Shown here: piece by piece, positions 31,031 to 40,413 of the stretch
Numbering within the stretch: position 1 is the stretch's first letter
Layout: every line of letters begins with the position of its first letter
Source: Deinococcus peraridilitoris DSM 19664
GTDB lineage: Bacteria > Deinococcota > Deinococci > Deinococcales > Deinococcaceae
Reading direction: 5' to 3'
Assembly: GCF_000317835.1 (NCBI RefSeq)
Contig: NC_019793.1
Location: 3,352,501-3,416,500 of the forward strand
Length of the DNA: 64,000 nucleotides
Translations under genes and position numbers: made by a program
Notes under the pieces: generated by a model
The model's database searches: none
What the model was told of the DNA's origin: nothing
What the model saw: the letters and a program-made list of their open reading frames with translations, nothing else

Positions 31031-32116
31031 GTGACCGTCATCGAGCAGATCGAGGCGATTCCTTACCGCCTGCCGCTGCTTGGCATGCTGGCCTGGGGAA
31101 AGCACAGCCGTCTGGACGCCGCCGAGCACGTACTGGTACGCGTGCACGTGCGCGGTGGTGCGGTGGGTGAAGCTGAGGCGCCCCCCAGACCGACCATTTA
31201 CGGAGAAACGGTTGCGAGCATTCAGGCGATACTGGGACACCTGAAAGAAGCTTTGATCGGCCTGGACATCCGCGATGAGGAGGCCATCGCCAGCGTGCTG
31301 GGCAGCGTGGCCAACAACCACACGGCGCGCGGCGCCCTCGACATGGCCTGCTGGGACGCGCGGGCACAGGTAAGCGGCACGACCCTGTTCGACCGGCTGC
31401 TGGGCCCTCAGCGGCGGCTGCGCGTGTCCTACATTCTCGGCATCAGCGACCGGCAGGTCATGCTGGACGAAGCGCGCCGTGTCGTCGAGGCGGGCGTGCG
31501 CGTCCTGAAAGTCAAGGTTGGTCGTGATCACCACAAGGACCTGGCGGTCATCGGCGCACTGGCGCACGAGTTTGAGGGAGCCGGAGTTGATCTTTACGCC
31601 GACAGCAACGAAACCCTCACTCCCAAACTGGCCCGGGAAGCGTTGCGTGCCATGCGGGAGGCAGGCCTGCTGTACGTCGAGGAGCCGCTGCCGGTACGCT
31701 CGCTCCGTGCCCGCGCGTCGTTAAAGAAGTTCGGCGAGTTGCCGGTGATCGCGGACGACTCCTGCTTTTCACTGCCCGATCTGGAACGGGAGCTGGACTT
31801 TGATACCTTCGATATCCTGAACATCAAGACGGCGCGAACAGGTTTCACCGAGAGCCTGCGTATGCTGGCGCTCGCGCGTCGTCATGGCAAGGGCGTGATG
31901 GTCGGCTCACAGGCCTCGACGTCGCTGGGAACAGTGCATGCGGCGCTGATGTCTAGTCAGCAAGGTGTGACCCATCCGTGCGAGCTGAGCTTTTTTTTGA
32001 AGCTCCCAGAGGACATCGTGGGCGAGCATATCGTGCTGCACGAAGGAGAGCTTTGGGTTGACGAGTTGCGGACAATCCGGGTGGATGCGCAGCGCCTTCA
32101 TCGATGGAAAATATGA
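31031..32116 (+). CDS. Enolase-superfamily enzyme (muconate-lactonizing / epimerase-like)
   Basis: A 361-residue protein of the mandelate racemase/muconate lactonizing branch. The K-x-K catalytic pair is K160-V-K162 (VLKVKVG); metal ligands are D189 (YADSN), E215 (VEEP) and D240 (IADDS); the second-side Lys is K264 (LNIKTARTG). This is the MLE-subgroup pattern shared by cycloisomerases, dipeptide epimerases, o-succinylbenzoate synthases and N-acylamino acid racemases. No neighbour of menaquinone or aromatic degradation is present, so the substrate cannot be told. GAGG lies about 8 bases before the GTG at 31031. Confidence 0.85.
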   Translation: MTVIEQIEAIPYRLPLLGMLAWGKHSRLDAAEHVLVRVHVRGGAVGEAEAPPRPTIYGETVASIQAILGHLKEALIGLDIRDEEAIASVLGSVANNHTARGALDMACWDARAQVSGTTLFDRLLGPQRRLRVSYILGISDRQVMLDEARRVVEAGVRVLKVKVGRDHHKDLAVIGALAHEFEGAGVDLYADSNETLTPKLAREALRAMREAGLLYVEEPLPVRSLRARASLKKFGELPVIADDSCFSLPDLERELDFDTFDILNIKTARTGFTESLRMLALARRHGKGVMVGSQASTSLGTVHAALMSSQQGVTHPCELSFFLKLPEDIVGEHIVLHEGELWVDELRTIRVDAQRLHRWKI

Positions 32117-32189
32117 GAACATCATGTGGAAGGGCTCTGGAAAACTTCATTCGACTTGGTTATCGTGAAGCCAGTTAAGGAGCAGCCGC

Positions 32190-32450
32190 ATGATGGAAAT
32201 CGAAATGTTCAACACCCTCTTCGGTCCTTTGGTGTTTGCCATGTCAGTCGGAACCTGGGGATTTTTCAACCGTCCCGAGAAGCGTCCTGCCCTGCTGCAA
32301 GCCCTGGTGCTGATGTTCGTCGTGGGTGCCGTCGTCTTTACCTACTATCCCTCTTCCGCGCTGTTCCAACTGATGGCCCTCGACGGCTTTGTCGTCACGG
32401 TGCTGTACGCCCTGTACCTGCGTTCAAGCGTCACCAGCCAGAAAGCCTGA
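32190..32450 (+). CDS. Small membrane protein, hypothetical
   Basis: An 86-residue protein with three hydrophobic helices (LFGPLVFAMSVGTWGFF, ALVLMFVVGAVVFTYY and LMALDGFVVTVLYALYL). No family recognised. AAGGAG lies 7 bases before the ATG at 32190, so the start is well marked although a second ATG follows at once. It stands alone between the enolase-superfamily gene and a pair of strong hairpins. Confidence 0.7.
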   Translation: MMEIEMFNTLFGPLVFAMSVGTWGFFNRPEKRPALLQALVLMFVVGAVVFTYYPSSALFQLMALDGFVVTVLYALYLRSSVTSQKA

Positions 32451-32465
32451 TCACCCGTCGAAACT

Positions 32466-32493
32466 GGGGGCCTGGACTGCAGTCCAGGCCCCC
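32466..32493 (+). terminator. Perfect 28-base palindromic hairpin
   Basis: A perfect palindrome of 28 bases centred on TGCA (G5CCTGGACT and complement), followed by TTGCTGT, just after the small membrane gene. It is a terminator for the plus strand. Confidence 0.75.
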
Positions 32494-32516
32494 TTGCTGT
32501 GGACACCCTTTCCAAC

Positions 32517-32548
32517 AAAGGGCCGACCTCATCTGAGGTCGGCCCTTT
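32517..32548. terminator. Bidirectional terminator between convergent genes
   Basis: Perfect 14-bp stem (AAAGGGCCGACCTC and complement), loop ATCT, with A-run and T-run at its edges. It serves acnA on the minus strand and backs up the preceding hairpin on the plus strand. Confidence 0.85.
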
Positions 32549-32564
32549 TGGTTGGATCCGGAGT

Positions 32565-35288
32565 TCAGGCCTGGACTTTGCGCTCGTTTTTGTGCAGCTG
32601 CATCAGCACCGTCTGCAGGATGCCACCGTTGCGGTAGTAATCGATCTCAACGGGAGCGTCGATGCGGCACTTCACCGTCAGCTCGCGCGCGTTGCCTTCG
32701 CTGTCCGTCACACGGACCGTGACGTTCTGGCGGGGCTTGAGGTTTTCGGGCAGCTCAATGACGTACGTCTCGTCACCCTTGAGCCCCAGGGTGTCCGCAT
32801 TCTCACCTGCCGCGAATTGCAGCGGCAAGACGCCCATGCCGACCAAGTTGCTGCGGTGAATGCGCTCGAAGCTCTCGGCGATCACGGCCTTGACCCCCAG
32901 CAGGAAGGTACCTTTGGCAGCCCAGTCACGGCTAGATCCCATGCCATAATCCTTACCCGCGATGATCACCAGGGGGATCCCGGCGGCCTTGTACTGCTCG
33001 CTGGCTTCGAAAATGGTGGTGACTTCACCGCTCAGGTAGTTGGTGGTAAAGCCCCCCTCGGTGCCCGGCGCCAGCTGGTTCTTGAGACGGATGTTGGCAA
33101 AGGTGCCTCGCGTCATGATGCGGTCGTTGCCGCGACGTGACCCGTAGCTGTTGAAATCGCGCTGTTGCACGCCACGTTCGAGCAGGAACTTTCCGGCGGG
33201 GGTATTGGCACCGAAACTGCCGGCAGGGGAGATGTGGTCGGTGGTGACACTGTCCCCCACCTTCACCAGCACTCGGGCCCCCTCGATGCTCGTGATCGGC
33301 TGAATCTCACCGCCCAGATTATCGAAGAACGGCGGGTTCTGGATGTAGGTGCTGTCCTCGTTCCACTCGTAGAGCTCACCGCCGGAGACCGGAATCTCGT
33401 TCCAGGCTGCGTTGCTCTGTTCGATTCCATCGTAGACCCGTTTGAACATTTCGGCGTTGATGGCGCGGTCCATGATCTCCTGAATCTCGGCGTTGGTGGG
33501 CCAGATGTCACGCAGGTACACCGGACTGCCGTCGCTGCCGACTCCGAGCGGCTCGGAGGCGAGGTCCATGTCCACGCGTCCTGCCAGGGCGTAGACCACC
33601 ACCAGCGGCGGCGAGGCCAGGTAATTGGCCTTGATGTAGGGATTGATGCGCCCTTCGAAGTTGCGGTTGCCCGACAGCACCGACGCCGCCACCAGATTGG
33701 CCTCCACGATGGGCTTGACGACTTCTTCGGGCAGCGGACCGGAGTTGCCGATACAGGTCATACAGCCGTACCCGACCGTCTGAAAGCCGATCTGATCGAG
33801 ATACGGCTGGAGGCCCGCCTCGGTGAGGTACTCTGTCACGACGCGCGAACCGGGTGCCAGGCTGGTCTTGACGTGAGGCTTGCTCTGCAGACCACGCTCC
33901 ACGGCCTTCTTGGCCACCAGGCCCGCGGCGATCAGCACGCTGGGATTGCTGGTGTTGGTGCACGAGGTGATCGAGGCCAGCACCACCGCGCCGTGCCCAA
34001 TCTCGCTTTCACCTCGTTCGTTCACCACCATACCGGTCGATTTCAGTTCGTCCTCTGTCAGCTCGAAACCACGGTTCTTGACCGGCGCGACCAGCGCGTC
34101 CTTGAACACCCGTTTCATGTCGGAGAGGCTGACGCGGTCCTGGGGACGTTTGGGCCCGGCAAGACTGGGTACGACGGTGCTGAGGTCGAGTTCGATGGTG
34201 CTGGAGAAGACCGGGTCAGGAGTCTCGTCGGTGCGGAACAAGCCCTGGGCCTTGGTGTAGCGCTCAACAAGTTCGATTTCGGTCTCAAGGCGACCGGTCC
34301 GGCGCAGGTAACGCAGGCTCTCGTCGTCCACGGGAAAGAAGCCCATCGTCGCGCCGTACTCGGGCGCCATGTTGGCAATGGTGGCACGGTCGGGCAGGGT
34401 CATGTTGGACAGGCCCGGTCCGTAGAATTCCACGAACTTGCCTACCACGTTGTTGGCACGCAGAATCTCGGTGACGCGCAGCGCCAGGTCGGTGGCGGTG
34501 GCTCCTTCGGGCAGCGTGCCGGTCACCTTGAAGCCCACGACTTCGGGCACCAGCATGTAGATCGGCTGGCCAAGCATCACCGCCTCGGCTTCGATGCCGC
34601 CCACCCCCCAGCCCACGATGCCCAGGCCATTGATCATGGTGGTGTGGCTGTCGGTGCCGACCAGCGAATCGGGGTAGGCGACGTAACCGTCGTCCTCCGG
34701 GCGGGTCATGACGCCCTTGGCAAGGTACTCCAGGTTCACCTGGTGAACGATGCCGCTCGCGGGAGGGACCACGCCGAAGTTGTCAAAGGCCTGCTGTCCC
34801 CAGCGCAGAAACTCGTAGCGCTCGCGGTTACGTTCGAATTCGATGGCCATGTTGTTCGCCAGCGCGAACTCGGTGCCGAACTCGTCGACCTGGACGCTGT
34901 GGTCGATGACCAGATCCACTGGAATCAATGGATTGATCTTCTTCGGGTCGCCTCCCAGCTTTACCATCGCGGTGCGCATGGCTGCCAGATCGACCACGGC
35001 GGGTACGCCCGTAAAATCCTGCAGAATCACCCGGGCGGTTTTGAAGGGTACCTCGGCGTTCATGTCGACGCCCTCGGTTCCCCACTGCGCCAGATTGCGA
35101 ACGTCATCTTCCGTGACGTCGTAGTTGTTGGCTTCGCGCAGTACGCTTTCCAGCAGCACCTTGATGCTGAACGGCAACTGGTCGACGTTGAAACCGAGCT
35201 CGTTGAGCTTGTTCAGGCGGTAGAAGTACAGCTTGCCATCCGCGCGCTCCATCAGGACTTCACGCGCACCAAACAGGTTCTGTGCCAT
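32565..35288 (-). CDS. acnA: Aconitate hydratase A
   Basis: A 907-residue 4Fe-4S enzyme that interconverts citrate and isocitrate in the TCA cycle. The cluster ligands are in SCTNTSNPS (about residue 443) and CMTCIGN (about 505-508). Substrate-binding SRDWAAKG and the swivelling domain with GGEFGxN-type loops follow; the C-terminal [14 protein letters not shown] end is complete. Length matches AcnA/IRP1. AAGGAG is 8 bases before the ATG. A 19-bp inverted repeat (35370-35388) upstream may be an operator. Confidence 0.97.
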   Translation of the reverse strand: MAQNLFGAREVLMERADGKLYFYRLNKLNELGFNVDQLPFSIKVLLESVLREANNYDVTEDDVRNLAQWGTEGVDMNAEVPFKTARVILQDFTGVPAVVDLAAMRTAMVKLGGDPKKINPLIPVDLVIDHSVQVDEFGTEFALANNMAIEFERNRERYEFLRWGQQAFDNFGVVPPASGIVHQVNLEYLAKGVMTRPEDDGYVAYPDSLVGTDSHTTMINGLGIVGWGVGGIEAEAVMLGQPIYMLVPEVVGFKVTGTLPEGATATDLALRVTEILRANNVVGKFVEFYGPGLSNMTLPDRATIANMAPEYGATMGFFPVDDESLRYLRRTGRLETEIELVERYTKAQGLFRTDETPDPVFSSTIELDLSTVVPSLAGPKRPQDRVSLSDMKRVFKDALVAPVKNRGFELTEDELKSTGMVVNERGESEIGHGAVVLASITSCTNTSNPSVLIAAGLVAKKAVERGLQSKPHVKTSLAPGSRVVTEYLTEAGLQPYLDQIGFQTVGYGCMTCIGNSGPLPEEVVKPIVEANLVAASVLSGNRNFEGRINPYIKANYLASPPLVVVYALAGRVDMDLASEPLGVGSDGSPVYLRDIWPTNAEIQEIMDRAINAEMFKRVYDGIEQSNAAWNEIPVSGGELYEWNEDSTYIQNPPFFDNLGGEIQPITSIEGARVLVKVGDSVTTDHISPAGSFGANTPAGKFLLERGVQQRDFNSYGSRRGNDRIMTRGTFANIRLKNQLAPGTEGGFTTNYLSGEVTTIFEASEQYKAAGIPLVIIAGKDYGMGSSRDWAAKGTFLLGVKAVIAESFERIHRSNLVGMGVLPLQFAAGENADTLGLKGDETYVIELPENLKPRQNVTVRVTDSEGNARELTVKCRIDAPVEIDYYRNGGILQTVLMQLHKNERKVQA

Positions 35289-35369
35289 TGAGAGTCACTC
35301 CTTTTGGGGTCAGAGCCCCTTGAACGTTCACAGTGTAGCTCGCTGTACAGAGGCCGTTGTGCCCTGCAT

Positions 35370-35388
35370 TGTCACTGGTTCCGTGACA
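35370..35388. promoter_or_regulatory. Inverted repeat upstream of acnA, possible operator
   Basis: TGTCAC-N7-GTGACA, a perfect 6+6 inverted repeat 82 bases upstream of the acnA start. It is not the TGTGA-N6-TCACA arrangement of Crp sites. A -10-like TACACT lies between it and acnA on the minus strand. Confidence 0.4.
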
Positions 35389-35513
35389 GTCGAGTGACGT
35401 CGGAGGGCAGAATTCGCTTTTGCTCGCAAACTAATAACGAGGCTTCGCTCAATGGACACATGTCTGCGCCGAGCCAGCCGAACATGAGACAAGTTCCGTC
35501 TCAGGAGGTCGGC

Positions 35514-35656
35514 ATGACCGATGGACAGGCAAACAACCGACAGTACGAGCAGAACGTCGAACAGGAGCGTGTGCAGATAATCCCAACTGGGACGCGGCGA
35601 ACCAGCTGCCTGACCGCGACAGGAAAGAGTACTGGAACGAGGAGGCCGGGGAATAA
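35514..35656 (+). pseudogene. Small soluble protein gene with a one-base frameshift
   Basis: AGGAGG lies 5 bases before an ATG at 35514. The first 21 codons (MTDGQANNRQYEQNVEQERVQ) look like a real hydrophilic protein, then that frame turns into Arg/Thr/Gly noise. Shifting by one base (rereading one G after CAG) continues sensibly as DNPNWDAANQLPDRDRKEYW and ends NEEAGE before TAA. One missing G would explain it, giving a 47-residue acidic protein. It is either a recent lesion, a sequencing error at CAG/ATA, or programmed slippage; no slippery heptamer is evident. Function unknown. The 225 bases before it carry the acnA promoter. Confidence 0.6.
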
Positions 35657-35716
35657 CGACATTCCCACCGGGGGTGCTCCGGGCGTTCAGGGTTCCTGAG
35701 GGCGGGAACGGCCAGA

Positions 35717-36187
35717 TCAGGTCAGGCCGCAGGCCCGGTCGAGCATCACGCGCAGCTCGTCACGCCCGAAGCGGCGCGGCGTGAACCTGATGCCCAGCGC
35801 GTCCGCTTCTTTCGCCCGGTAAAGCAATTCCGGCTTCAGGATCAGATCGCGGGTGCGGGTGAAGGCCAGCGTAAGGCCGATCTGCAGGTCATAGCGCTCG
35901 CTGAGCATCTCCTGCAGCGGGCGCGGGTCGCCGGCAGCCAGGGCGAGCAGCTCCACGCCCGGAATGAAATCGTCCTCGATCTCTGCCCTGGCCTTGTCGA
36001 GGTCAACCAGGCCGCCCGCACCTGGCAGGGTGTAGCCCTCAATGCGCCGCCGGCAGGTATGCTCGTGATCGCCGCGCACCTGTGCCAGTTGGCGCCCTGT
36101 ACGCTCGGCACCGTCGAGATAGGACCAGAAGCGCCGCAGGGAACTGTAGCTTTCAAGCAGCAGGTATCCCGCGGGCTTGTACTCCAT
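35717..36187 (-). CDS. Conserved-looking hypothetical protein
   Basis: A 156-residue soluble protein (starting MEYKPAGYLLLESYSSLRRFW) of mixed helices and strands, with many charged residues and no membrane segment or signal peptide. No family recognised. Codon use and the absence of an antisense alternative support a real gene. The frame is open 20 codons upstream; the ATG at 36187 is chosen because TACAGT lies just before it, although only 4 bases away. Confidence 0.6.
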   Translation of the reverse strand: MEYKPAGYLLLESYSSLRRFWSYLDGAERTGRQLAQVRGDHEHTCRRRIEGYTLPGAGGLVDLDKARAEIEDDFIPGVELLALAAGDPRPLQEMLSERYDLQIGLTLAFTRTRDLILKPELLYRAKEADALGIRFTPRRFGRDELRVMLDRACGLT

Positions 36188-36360
36188 GGGCACTGTAGGA
36201 CGCACGGCTACGAGAGTAGCGGCTTGGGACGTGGGAACACTGCGCACGAGCGCACCGAGTGTGCTTTCCTGCCCCCAAGCCCGTTCTCAGACAGGGTTTA
36301 CCCGGCATTCAGTCCGTTGTTCTTTCAGAAGCCCCGCGCTGCTCGAGGTATGACAGCGCC

Positions 36361-36582
36361 ATGACCCAGACGCCCGCAGATCTGATGAAGGTGCTCGGTC
36401 GCCTTGACCTCGTCAAGCTCGGGCGAGTGGCGCAGCGCGTGGACCTGGCCGCCCTGCTCGACGCCGCTTCGCGGCTCGACGACCGGCAGCTGGAGCAGCT
36501 CACGAAGCTGCTCCAGGAAGCGGCAAGCAAAAAGCACTTCCCGCTCCTGACGGTGACTTTTTCAGTATCGGCGCCAGGCTGA
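36361..36582 (+). CDS. Small helical protein upstream of the broken dehydrogenase
   Basis: A 73-residue frame beginning MTQTPADLMKVLGRLDLVKL and dominated by Leu/Asp/Arg heptads (ASRLDDRQLEQLTKLLQE), so strongly helical. TATGAC lies 6 bases before the ATG. The last 15 residues (KKHFPLLTVTFSVSAPG) overlap the first codons of the neighbouring pseudogene in another frame, and may be a changed C-terminus created by an indel there. No family recognised. Confidence 0.5.
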   Translation: MTQTPADLMKVLGRLDLVKLGRVAQRVDLAALLDAASRLDDRQLEQLTKLLQEAASKKHFPLLTVTFSVSAPG

Positions 36583-37071
36583 CCGAACGCCAGCGGGAAA
36601 TTCTGCGGCGAGTGCGGCGCTTCATGGAAGACGAGGTACGTCCACTGCCCAACGAGTACTGGAGCCGTGACACTTTTCCACGGGATCTGATCGGCAAGTT
36701 CCGGCAACTCGACCTGATTCGCAAGATCTGCACTGAAACCGGCGAACGCCATCCAGATGCCAGTGTGCTTGAGGGTTCGCCACCATGGAGATGGCGCGGG
36801 TGGATGCGTCCCAGACGAAGTGTCTGCGCCTTTCGCAGCTGCAGGACGCCGGTGAGATGCGAGACGAGCAGCCAAGGTCTTCACGGCCGCCCGCTATCGC
36901 GAGACGGTGGCTTTTGCCCGCGAAGTGCATGGTGGCAACGGCATACTGCTCGATCACGAAGTCGCCCGCTTTTTGTATGACACCGAGGCTATCCACAGTT
37001 ACGAGGGCACCAACGAAATCAATACCCTCGTGGTCGGGCGGGCCATCACCGGCCTGAGCGCCTTCGTCTGA
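36555..37071 (+). pseudogene. Remnant of a glutaryl-CoA-dehydrogenase-like gene
   Basis: Two pieces of one acyl-CoA dehydrogenase remain. The N-terminal piece (LTERQREILRRVRRFMEDEV onward, to FPRDLIGKFRQLDLI) matches the family's first helices. After a joint near 36740-36785, where roughly 200 residues are missing, the frame changes and the C-terminal piece appears: [20 protein letters not shown], another one-base shift, then [40 protein letters not shown] and TGA at 37071. The EGTNEINTL element with GRAITG is typical of the glutaryl-CoA dehydrogenase branch. The FAD-binding middle is absent, so it cannot work. Confidence 0.8.
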
Positions 37072-37105
37072 GGCCTGGACGCCTGGCTCTGGCGGCAGAC
37101 CTCGC

Positions 37106-38899
37106 TCAGCTTTGACCGGTAGGTTTGCTGGAAACAGGAGGTTTGGTCGTGTTCCAAGGGGGTGGCGGAGTGGCGACGGGCGCCTGGCCGACCTCGTACA
37201 CCGCGCGCCAGGGCTTGTAGGTGGTGCTGAGTTTCTCGGTGTGCTGTCCGCCGGCGTCGGTGATGGTCCGCGTGATGTAGAGGTTGTAGCCGTCGGCCGC
37301 CCAGTCGACCTGCCTTCGTTGACCGGCAGCCAGGTGTGGATTCACCACATACTGCGGGGCGGGCGCGGGAGTTCGTGACAGAATCACGGCCGGACCGACG
37401 CTCACTTTCCGCTGCTGAGCTACACCATAGAGCCGCACGACCAGCTGGCCTTTTTGCGGATCGTTGAAGGCCCGGATGAGCAGCGGCCCTCCTGTGTCGT
37501 TTTTCATGCGCAGATCGAGGCCGGGATCGTAGACGGCAGCTTCGAAGCCGACCTGGGGGTTGTACCAGCCGACCCGGTATGCGTGCTGGTGACGCTCCAC
37601 CACTGGCAGGCCGGCCGAGTAGAGTGCCCGGAAGGCCGTCGTGGACACCTGGCACACACCACCCCCCACACCCTCGACGGTACGTCCGCCCGCAATGACC
37701 AGAGCGCTCGCGTAGCCTGAATCGGCGTTGATGCGCCCGATGGCGCTCAGAAAGGAAAAGTCCTCGCCGGGGGCAACCACGTAGCCGCTGAGTTTTCGTG
37801 CGGCCACGTTGACGTTGGTAACCCGCTGCGCCGAGGAACCCAGATACCCGCTGCGGCCTTCGCCGATCACCGAGAGCTTGGCAGGATCGGGGAGCCCGTC
37901 CACGGTGAGCGAGGGCAGGACCGTTTCCGAAGGCAGGGTCAGGTTTTGCACCTCGGGTCGCATGACTGCCTGACGCAACATGGCGGCCGCACTCTTGGCG
38001 GACACCAGACCCGTCTGTTCTTTCTGGGGGACAAGCCGGCCGTGCTGAGGAACGAAGCGTGCGTCCAGGGCCGGTTGCCCGACCTGCCGACTGGTACGGT
38101 CGACGGCCTCAGCGATGGTTTTATGGTCCAGTTCGATGCCGTGAGGACGTACCCAGTACAGGTTGGCCACCTGGGTCGGCGTGAGCTGCAGCTGACGTGA
38201 GGAACCCACGAGCTTCAGGCTGAGCGGGCGCATCAGCCGGTTTCCTTCGCCCACCACGACCTGCGCCTCGTCACTCGTGAACGATGCATGGCGGACGGTG
38301 AACGGGACCGTCAGTTCAAATTGTTGCGGGTGCCCCAAGAAATCGTTGGTGGCCTGCTGGGTATCGAAAATGACGCCGCTCCGGTCGGCGCGCCAGGCGT
38401 AGCGCCGCGCCGACGAATCGAAATAGATCTCGGCATCCTGGGGCGCGCGCTGAAATGGTCCGGTCAGCGCGTCGAGCTTGCTCTTGGCGAGGGTGGGGTC
38501 AATTTGCACGACCAGCCGTCCCTCGGAAGGACCACGTCCGCTGAGCCGCGCGACGGTCCGGTTAAGGACACTGCCAAGGCCTGCCTGCAGCTCACGTACG
38601 GTGGCCGCGGCGTCCACGCGCCAGCCCAGCTGGGCGCCGTCCACGAGCCAGCTCTGGTCGCCGGCCCGTACGGTGACCTGTGGCGCGCGGAGTTCCGCGG
38701 CTTCAAGACGCAGTTGAGCTTCGTGCGGCGTCAACCCGCTGAGGACGACGCCCGCAACGGTGGTACCGTCGGGCAGTCCGGCTTCATCGCGGGTGGCCAC
38801 GGTCAGGCTCAGTGCCGTGGTGGTCAGCAAGGCGACACCGAGCCACACGAGAGGTCGTCGTGATGGGGTGGAAGACGGCGCAGCGGGGGGGCCCTTCAT
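37106..38899 (-). CDS. VanW family protein with peptidoglycan-binding-like domains
   Basis: A 597-residue envelope protein. One N-terminal membrane helix (about 15-34) anchors it; two putative peptidoglycan-binding modules (PF12229 type) occupy about 40-290; the VanW domain follows (LSGYVVAPGEDFSFLSAIGR; GGGVCQVSTTAFRALYSAGL; HQHAYRVGWY). VanW proteins occur in some vancomycin clusters but are mostly housekeeping proteins of unknown role. The ATG at 38899 is chosen among several; TACAGT and GGAGG both precede it. It is convergent with the pseudogene and divergent from acyl-CoA dehydrogenase. Confidence 0.88.
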   Translation of the reverse strand: MKGPPAAPSSTPSRRPLVWLGVALLTTTALSLTVATRDEAGLPDGTTVAGVVLSGLTPHEAQLRLEAAELRAPQVTVRAGDQSWLVDGAQLGWRVDAAATVRELQAGLGSVLNRTVARLSGRGPSEGRLVVQIDPTLAKSKLDALTGPFQRAPQDAEIYFDSSARRYAWRADRSGVIFDTQQATNDFLGHPQQFELTVPFTVRHASFTSDEAQVVVGEGNRLMRPLSLKLVGSSRQLQLTPTQVANLYWVRPHGIELDHKTIAEAVDRTSRQVGQPALDARFVPQHGRLVPQKEQTGLVSAKSAAAMLRQAVMRPEVQNLTLPSETVLPSLTVDGLPDPAKLSVIGEGRSGYLGSSAQRVTNVNVAARKLSGYVVAPGEDFSFLSAIGRINADSGYASALVIAGGRTVEGVGGGVCQVSTTAFRALYSAGLPVVERHQHAYRVGWYNPQVGFEAAVYDPGLDLRMKNDTGGPLLIRAFNDPQKGQLVVRLYGVAQQRKVSVGPAVILSRTPAPAPQYVVNPHLAAGQRRQVDWAADGYNLYITRTITDAGGQHTEKLSTTYKPWRAVYEVGQAPVATPPPPWNTTKPPVSSKPTGQS

Positions 38900-38906
38900 C
38901 GCCTCC

Positions 38907-38912
38907 ACTGTA
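38907..38912 (-). promoter_or_regulatory. -10 box (TACAGT), leaderless type
   Basis: Seven bases before the VanW-family ATG; the spacer itself contains GGAGG, so a very short leader is also possible. Confidence 0.45.
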
Positions 38913-38986
38913 GCGCGCCGGTTCTGAGGCCATGCTGAACTTTTGGAATCAAGGCGGCCAAACGGTGCTTTCTGCCACACTAACGG

Positions 38987-39016
38987 TTGTTTGTTAGGGA
39001 CGCTGTGCGATAGCAT
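38987..39016 (+). promoter_or_regulatory. Promoter of the acyl-CoA dehydrogenase gene
   Basis: TTGTTT (38987-38992), 18-base spacer, TAGCAT (39011-39016). The palindrome at 39020 lies directly downstream, where a bound repressor would block it. Confidence 0.5.
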
Positions 39017-39019
39017 GAA

Positions 39020-39031
39020 ACGAACGTTCGT
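39020..39031. promoter_or_regulatory. TetR-type operator-like palindrome
   Basis: ACGAACGTTCGT, a perfect 12-base palindrome just past the -10 box and 57 bases before the start of acyl-CoA dehydrogenase. A related inverted repeat precedes the methylmalonyl-CoA mutase gene. Confidence 0.5.
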
Positions 39032-39087
39032 CTGCCCACGTGACCGAAGCGACGAACTTTTCGGTTTGACCATCTTCGAGGTACTGC

Positions 39088-40272
39088 ATGACCTATGATC
39101 CGACGCCCGACCAACGAGTGATTCTCGATGCCCTCAAAAGCTTTCTGCGCAACCGGGTTGCCCCCGGTGCCGCCGAGCGGGACCAGACCGGCGAATTTCC
39201 GCTTGAATTGACCCGTGAATTGGGAGAGCTGGGTGTGATGGGGGCCCAGACGCCCGAGGAGTACGGTGGCGCTGGGCTCGACACCGCCACTTTTGCCATG
39301 ATCATCGAGGAGATTGCGGCAGTGGACGGCAGCCTGTGTCTGACGGTCGCATCGCACAACTCGCTGTGCCAGGGGCATATCCTCATTGCCGGCACAGAAG
39401 AGCAAAAGCGCCGATTCCTGCCTGACCTCGCCAGCGCCCGCAAACTCGGCGCCTGGGGTTTGACCGAACCGGGCAGCGGCAGCGACTCGGGCGGTCTCGG
39501 GACCCGTGCGGTCCTGCAGGACGACGGCTCCTGGATTCTCAACGGCAGCAAGAACTTCATCACCCAGGGCAGTGTGGGTGGCACCTATGTCATTCTCGCG
39601 CGCACTGATGCCCCCCGCCCGGGACGCAGCAAGAACGACGGCATCAGCGCCTTCGTATTCAACCGTGACGAGGTTCAGGGATTTTCGATCGGCCGCACCG
39701 AGGACAAACTGGGCTTGCGCTCCAGCGATACCGCGCAGCTGATCTTCGAGGATGTGCGGCTGGACGCGGGCGCGTTGCTCGGTCAGCGCGGAGGAGCCTT
39801 CAAGGACGTGATGCGCGTACTGGACGGTGGTCGGATCGGTATCGGCGCGATGGGCCTGGGCCTGGGGCGCGCTGCCTTCGAATTCGCCGCCCGGTACGCC
39901 GTCGAACGCGAGCAGTTCGGGCAACCGATCGCGCACAATCAGGGCATCGGCTTCAAGCTGGCCGACATGGACACCCAGCTCGAAGCGGCGCGTCTGCTGC
40001 TGCGTAAGGCGGCCGACCTCAAGGATCAGGGGCGTGATTTTACGGTGAGTGCCGCGCGCGCCAAGCTGTTCGCATCTGAAGTGGGCGTCAAGGCCTGCGA
40101 TGAGGCGATTCAGATTCTGGGCGGGTACGGTTACATCAAGGAATATCCGGTCGAGCGTTTCTGGCGTGATAACCGCCTGACCCGCATCGGCGAGGGTACG
40201 AGCGAAGTGCAGAGGCTGATCATCTCCCGCCACATCATCGGTCGCTACGCCCAGCAAAACGTCACAGCCTGA
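39088..40272 (+). CDS. Acyl-CoA dehydrogenase
   Basis: A 394-residue FAD enzyme that oxidises acyl-CoA to enoyl-CoA in fatty or branched-chain acid breakdown. The FAD-binding middle segment is [15 protein letters not shown] (about 126-140) with FITQGSVG; the C-terminal helical bundle has [19 protein letters not shown], and the catalytic base is probably E369 in GEGTSEVQR. Length is normal for the soluble family; substrate chain length cannot be told. GAGG is 6 bases before the ATG. Preceded by a promoter-operator pair and followed by a terminator, so monocistronic. Confidence 0.95.
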   Translation: MTYDPTPDQRVILDALKSFLRNRVAPGAAERDQTGEFPLELTRELGELGVMGAQTPEEYGGAGLDTATFAMIIEEIAAVDGSLCLTVASHNSLCQGHILIAGTEEQKRRFLPDLASARKLGAWGLTEPGSGSDSGGLGTRAVLQDDGSWILNGSKNFITQGSVGGTYVILARTDAPRPGRSKNDGISAFVFNRDEVQGFSIGRTEDKLGLRSSDTAQLIFEDVRLDAGALLGQRGGAFKDVMRVLDGGRIGIGAMGLGLGRAAFEFAARYAVEREQFGQPIAHNQGIGFKLADMDTQLEAARLLLRKAADLKDQGRDFTVSAARAKLFASEVGVKACDEAIQILGGYGYIKEYPVERFWRDNRLTRIGEGTSEVQRLIISRHIIGRYAQQNVTA

Positions 40273-40297
40273 GCGACAATTCACGCCAACGACGAGA

Positions 40298-40327
40298 AGA
40301 GAAGGCCTGATCATTCGGGCCTTCTCT
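40298..40327 (+). terminator. Terminator of acyl-CoA dehydrogenase
   Basis: Perfect 10-bp stem (AGAGAAGGCC and complement), 10-base loop, followed by CTTTTGTTTG. Confidence 0.85.
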
Positions 40328-40413
40328 CTTTTGTTTGAACTACCAAAGGTGTCCGGTCTCGACGCAGCGCCAGGCGCACCTCTCGGCGGGCGGCCGCGTG
40401 GGAGTGAAGGCGC

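Noticed and set aside
33165..35291. 708-codon frame antisense to acnA
   Set aside because: Mirror of a certain gene with strong codon bias; composition (His/Gly/Asp/Val-rich) and absence of domains fit an artefact. The same applies to frames antisense to the mutase (46479-48161), acyl-CoA dehydrogenase (38980-40314) and the binding protein (59561-61306).
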